Below, piece by piece: positions 59,801-64,000 of a DNA stretch of 64,000 nucleotides. The DNA is taken from positions 188,501-252,500 of the forward strand of contig LSRY02000006.1 of assembly GCA_001643675.2 (NCBI GenBank), read 5' to 3'. Under the pieces are notes generated by a model that worked only from the letters and a program-made list of their open reading frames with translations, did not search any database and had not been told where the DNA came from. Position numbers and translations under genes: made by a program. Source of the DNA: Monocercomonoides exilis (lineage: Eukaryota; Preaxostyla; Oxymonadida; Polymastigidae). Numbering within the stretch: position 1 is the first letter of the stretch; every line of letters begins with the position of its first letter.

Positions 59801-62800
59801 TTCCTTGTCAGACCCACAGATGGAGTTGGAGGATTTCAGGGCATCCTGGCTGAGATCCAGCACAAACAATGTCTCGTTGATCTGTTCGGCAATCGACTCG
59901 CATCTGATGAACACATCCTTCCCCACAAATGCCTCGTTGCCCCCAAACCTCACATTCTCCATCCTTATCCCAACAGGCCCGAATCCACTGGCTCCACCCT
60001 CATTCGGGTCAAGTGCATCAACCATCACCCCTCCTCCTCTCCCCTTCACCCCCGAGCACGAGCACATCCCCAACGAGCATCCAACAACCCTCACTTCTGA
60101 TTCTCCTCTCTTCAGGCACACTTTCATCCCTCCTCCTTCCTCGCTCATTTCACTCCTGCAGCTCGAAACCGAACACCCCTCCAACACACACTCCATTGCC
60201 CTCGCAAATGAATCCACACTCAACACCCCTGCTCTGTTTTCTCCATTTGTGATGTTTGTGAACGAAGACCCATTCACTTTTATCACCACTTTTTCGTTGT
60301 TTGAATGCCTGTTTTCTCCCCTGTTTAACCCTCTTTTGGCTTTTCATCCCATTCGTCTGCTCATCGTCAAACATCGATATCAGACTTCTCTCTTTCACCC
60401 CAACATTCGAGATGTTCACATCCTCCACAATCACCTCCATTGTTGCCGCTGCACTGAAAGCGATGAACCCTTTCAATTTGTCAACCGCATCCAACGAACA
60501 TCCTTGAACAACAACTCTGCCTCCATTCACTTTCATCACACAAAATCCTGCATCTGCCATTCCATTCAATGAACCAAATGAGCAATCCACGACTGATAAA
60601 CAGATGTTTGCTCCTGATGATTCGATCAATATCTCATGATGGATGTTTGGATTTGGATTCGAGAATGACAAATTTTCCAGTGTCAGACTCACACAAGATG
60701 ATATTAATGAACCACCAATCAAATCATTCTCATCTTCATCACTGATTATCACTGCTGTGCCTTTCATTGTTCCTTCAATCACCACTTTTTGTGACTCTGA
60801 ATCTTGTGAAGCCGGTGGTGATGAAGAAAATGAAGAAAAATGATATGGAATGTTTCAATAATCCAGAATCCACAATGCTGATGTGGGATTCACCTTCATC
60901 AAGTGGTTCATATCTCAGTGATATCAAGTGGTCAATCGATGAACATGGTGCCTCAGAAAAGCCACATCCACTGAAGTCTCCTCCTCCATCTTTCGAAACA
61001 AACCCATTCCCACTCCAATTAGACCACAAATACACAACCAATGGAATCACATATCCCTCCTCTCCTGTTGTCTTCCTCTCCCATCCGCACAGCTCATCCA
61101 ATGATCCCAACTCCCCTTCACTCATCTCCCATTTGAAGTGCTCCTTGTTCACAATCTTGCTCAGAACCCATCCTGAAACAAACATGTTCTTCCCTTTCCA
61201 AGCATTGCATTGACTGAATATCATTCCTTCGAGCACAAATGATCCCATTTGTTCAGGCAGTTCGGCGAATACCGCTCCTCCTAATCCTCCTTTTTTCTCT
61301 GAACTATCCTCTGATGGAACTTCACATTCAGACAAATTCACATTTTTCATTTCCAAACTTCCTCCACTTCCAACTGATATCATCATCCCTCCTCCTTTCA
61401 TCTCACTTCCACCTGAGCAGATCGAGGACAAATTGCTTTCTTCAATATTCACACATCCACCTTCCTTCATCCCAACATTCAAACATCCCCCTCCTCCACT
61501 TCCACCTGCCACATTCACCTCCACTCCAATCACCCTGCTGTTCAAAATCTCCAATTCAACTCCACTTGTCATTGATATTGGAGATTTCTCATTCATTGTC
61601 ACTCCCCCTTCCATCACAAATCCATCAACAATCAGTTCTCCACCCTCAATGTTTATCACATTATATCCGATCTTTCCATCAGTCAATGCCCCACCCTCAA
61701 ACGAGACTGAACAGTTCGTCATGTTGATTGTTGATGTTGAGTGAATGAATGCACTTCTCCTTGAATTCAACTGATCTTTCACAACAAATGAAAGTCTGCT
61801 CATTGCCAGTGAACTCGAACATCCCACAAGCCAGTCTTGTGTGGCTGATCCTTCATCACTCACATTCACCTGCTTCCTCTCCCCTTCCTCTGATGATGAT
61901 GCTATTCTGCCTGAAATACTCACACCAAATAAAGAAATTTTAATTTCATCCCTTATTGACGAAGATGAGACAACCTCAATTTCATTTGAACTTTCACTCA
62001 ACCTTGAATTCGCACAATAATCAACTGTCAAACACCTGAATGCATCAAATCCACAATGGTTGTGATCCATCCCATTTCTGCCACTCCAATCAACAATCAC
62101 CTTTGTCCCCATTTTGCACAAATACACAAACAGCGGAATCACTCCGCTTTCATCCCCATTTTCACTCCCACTCAGCTTCAGCACATCTGATGGAATGGCG
62201 CTTGTGTCAAAGAATGCAAATGAGCTGGCATTCACTTTTGACTCCAAAAGCACACCACTCCCACAGCTCACAAACACATCCTTCCCATATTCTGCCACAT
62301 TCCCATTCACTTTCGAAAACTTCACATTCTGCCCAATTGTCAATCCACATCCCTCACTCTCCATCAGCACAAACATCCCTCCTCCTCTCCCTCCTCTCCC
62401 TCCATTCCCTCCATTATTCTCTGCCTTGCATCCATCGATGATGCAGGTTCCGTTTAATGTGCATTTGCTGCTTTCTTGGAGGAAAACACACAGACCGCCT
62501 CCGTTATTGCTTGAGGAGACATTTTCAAAATGACAGTCTTCAGCGATAATGCCGAACGAGAATGTTCCATGAGCTTCGATAACCCCTCCATTTCCCGATA
62601 TCCTTTGGATCAAAGAAAAGTTTGTGTTCACCATATTCAGAACTGAGCCAGGCTGATTCACATTGCATGCGATGAAACTGTCAGACAAGAAATTCATGCC
62701 AGCAATTCCGACTCCTGACAATTCCACATTCCCTGCGCATAAGCGCATGAAAGATGCTTGAAGCTGCAATGTGTTGTCAACCGATGATATTTCGCATTCG

Positions 62801-64000
62801 TCCATTGTCAACGATCCATCGCCATCCATCACCACAAAAGGCATGCTTTTCCCACTCTCTGCATTCGCTTGGAGCATTGTCACTTTCTGAACACTAAAGG
62901 CTCCGGATGAAACATGAAAGACAGACTCCAACGATGAAGAAGATTGCACAACACACTCATTCTTTGACAGTCCACAAACACTGAAATTGTTGGAAGCTAT
63001 TGATATTTGTTCTTCTTGGAACACACTTGGTCGCAGGATCAGAGTTTTGTTTGAATTGCTTGTTGTTCTCTCAAGTGAATATTTGATTGAACGGCACAAA
63101 GGTGCAAAACCACATTGTTCATAATCAATCCCCACTGAATAATCAGCTGTTATTTGGTGATTGTTTTCATAATCGCTCAGCCACGAACTCAGATCTGAAA
63201 TTTCAGTGCATTTGTAGTCTCCATCATCGCATCTTGTAATTCTTGGGGATTCACTTGAAGAGAAACAATCAGAAATGTTATTTTCCTCGATTTCCTTCCA
63301 CTGTTGATAATCCCATAAGTGAATATCATGCCCATATACGCTGTTTTCAGCTGTGTTATTATGGAAAAGGCAATATTTGATATTTATTGAAGGCATATCG
63401 GAAGTTTCTTCTTCAGAAAAAAGGATACAAGGAGCAAAGCCTTCGCTCCTGCAATTCTGCATCAAACAGTTTGATATCAATATCGATGTGCTTACGTGCC
63501 AGAAATATGTAACCGATGCGTACGAGCTTGAACTAGCATTATCAAAAAAGCAAGAAACTACATGACATGGATTGACTTTGCATGAAGCCCAATAAAAGCA
63601 AGTTTTGCTTTGAGATGAACAATTTGTAATAGAAGTTGCAAAAATTACTCCTGAATCAATATAATTTAGTTTAAATCCACCTGTTTCTCCTGGTGCTGAA
63701 CATTCGTTCACAATACATTTTTCAGAAACAAATTTTCCTGTAGATGAAAACATCGAAACAGCTCCCGTATCAGTTTTTGAAGAACATTGAATGAACAAAC
63801 AACTGTGCAAAATAATTGATGCATTTTTATTACCAAACAAAGCACCACCTGTTTCATCGCTTTGAACATTGAACGTGTCATCGTTAAACTCATTTTCTCC
63901 TTCTGAAAATGGTTGTCTTTCATGATAAGTTGTGTAGCATTTCAGAAATGAGGAATTATTGCAGCGAAAAGAGATCTTTGCTGGCGAAAGAATGCCTCCA
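56873..64000 (-). CDS. Second beta-helix receptor with pseudokinase, 5' partial, two frameshifts
   Basis: It runs off the window at 64000 and its frame is open there, so the N-terminus and signal peptide are not seen. From 56873 to 62427 it is the mirror copy of the receptor at 40246-49467, with the same TM helix, juxtamembrane region and pseudokinase tail. Upstream of 62427 it is a different ectodomain of the same beta-helix type, with its own module opener (DYEQCGFAPLCRSI). Two single-base insertions break the frame: a T-run of 4 instead of 3 at 60341-60344 and an A-run of 5 instead of 4 at 60836-60840 (plus-strand bases). As given, the protein is interrupted in the fourth module. It may be a recent pseudogene or, since both breaks are homopolymer-length errors, an unpolished consensus of an intact gene. 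Convergent with its twin. Confidence 0.85.
60341..60344 (-). other. Frameshift site 1 in the second receptor copy
   Basis: Four Ts where the mirror position in the left copy (45997-45999) has three As. The extra base moves translation out of frame. Confidence 0.9.
60836..60840 (-). other. Frameshift site 2 in the second receptor copy
   Basis: Five As where the mirror position in the left copy (45502-45505) has four Ts. Again a +1 change in a homopolymer. Confidence 0.9.

Larger units (their letters stand above)
53300..62427 (-). repeat. Right arm of the giant palindrome
   Basis: Mirror of 43921-53047. Differences seen include one fewer CAT unit (61888-61902 region against 44436-44450), a 9-bp insertion near the outer end, and many homopolymer-length changes, for example at 56742-56780, 60341 and 60836. 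Confidence 0.97.

Noticed and set aside
43921-62427. Palindrome as a pure assembly fold-back artefact
   Set aside because: Arms differ by SNPs, a codon deletion and a 9-bp indel, show a 90%-identity border zone, and end in two different receptor N-termini; an artefact would be an exact mirror. Still listed for checking.

Overview
The window is nuclear DNA of an intron-bearing, AT-rich protist. The best fit is a Monocercomonoides-like oxymonad (Metamonada, Preaxostyla). This rests on the gene families, recognised from knowledge rather than from a search: a giant right-handed beta-helix / single-pass membrane / pseudokinase protein present twice, and a 471-residue helical protein of a type I associate with oxymonads. 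Supporting features are short GT-AG introns (mostly 49-217 nt, donors such as GTTTGT, GTATGA or GTGTGA), a eukaryotic tRNA-like gene pair and TTAGGG units. Genes lie on both strands with no operons.

Left part (1-38.8 kb), ordinary genes. These are a 5'-truncated kinesin (1-5935); a four-exon coiled-coil protein (6714-10593); a repeat-rich gap (10.6-14.2 kb) holding a tRNA-like gene and a nested palindrome; a six-exon AARSD1/AlaX alanyl-tRNA editing protein (14183-16101, minus); a second, inverted tRNA-like copy; an armadillo-repeat protein (minus), divergent from a probably myristoylated, degenerate EF-hand, Ser-rich protein (20805-23735); a Pho80-type cyclin; a five-exon Spc24-like kinetochore protein; a giant 2834-residue EF-hand protein spanning 27835-36572 in three exons; and the oxymonad-type family protein at 37314-38791.

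Right part (38.8-64 kb) is accessory and subtelomere-like. A short TTAGGG array precedes a 3073-residue surface receptor gene (40246-49467). The last 5.5 kb of that gene and all of its downstream DNA are repeated as a mirror image, forming a convergent palindrome with arms of about 9.1 kb (43921-62427). The palindrome ends inside a second receptor gene (minus strand, running off the window) that has a different N-terminal region. Two single-base homopolymer insertions break the second copy.

The centre of the giant palindrome (about 53.17 kb) and the smaller palindrome at 11.5-13.4 kb carry copies of the same roughly 280-bp inverted-repeat element, flanked by related termini. This suggests that one non-autonomous MITE-like element family sits at palindrome centres in this genome. 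That link, together with the receptor architecture, is the most unusual thing in the window.
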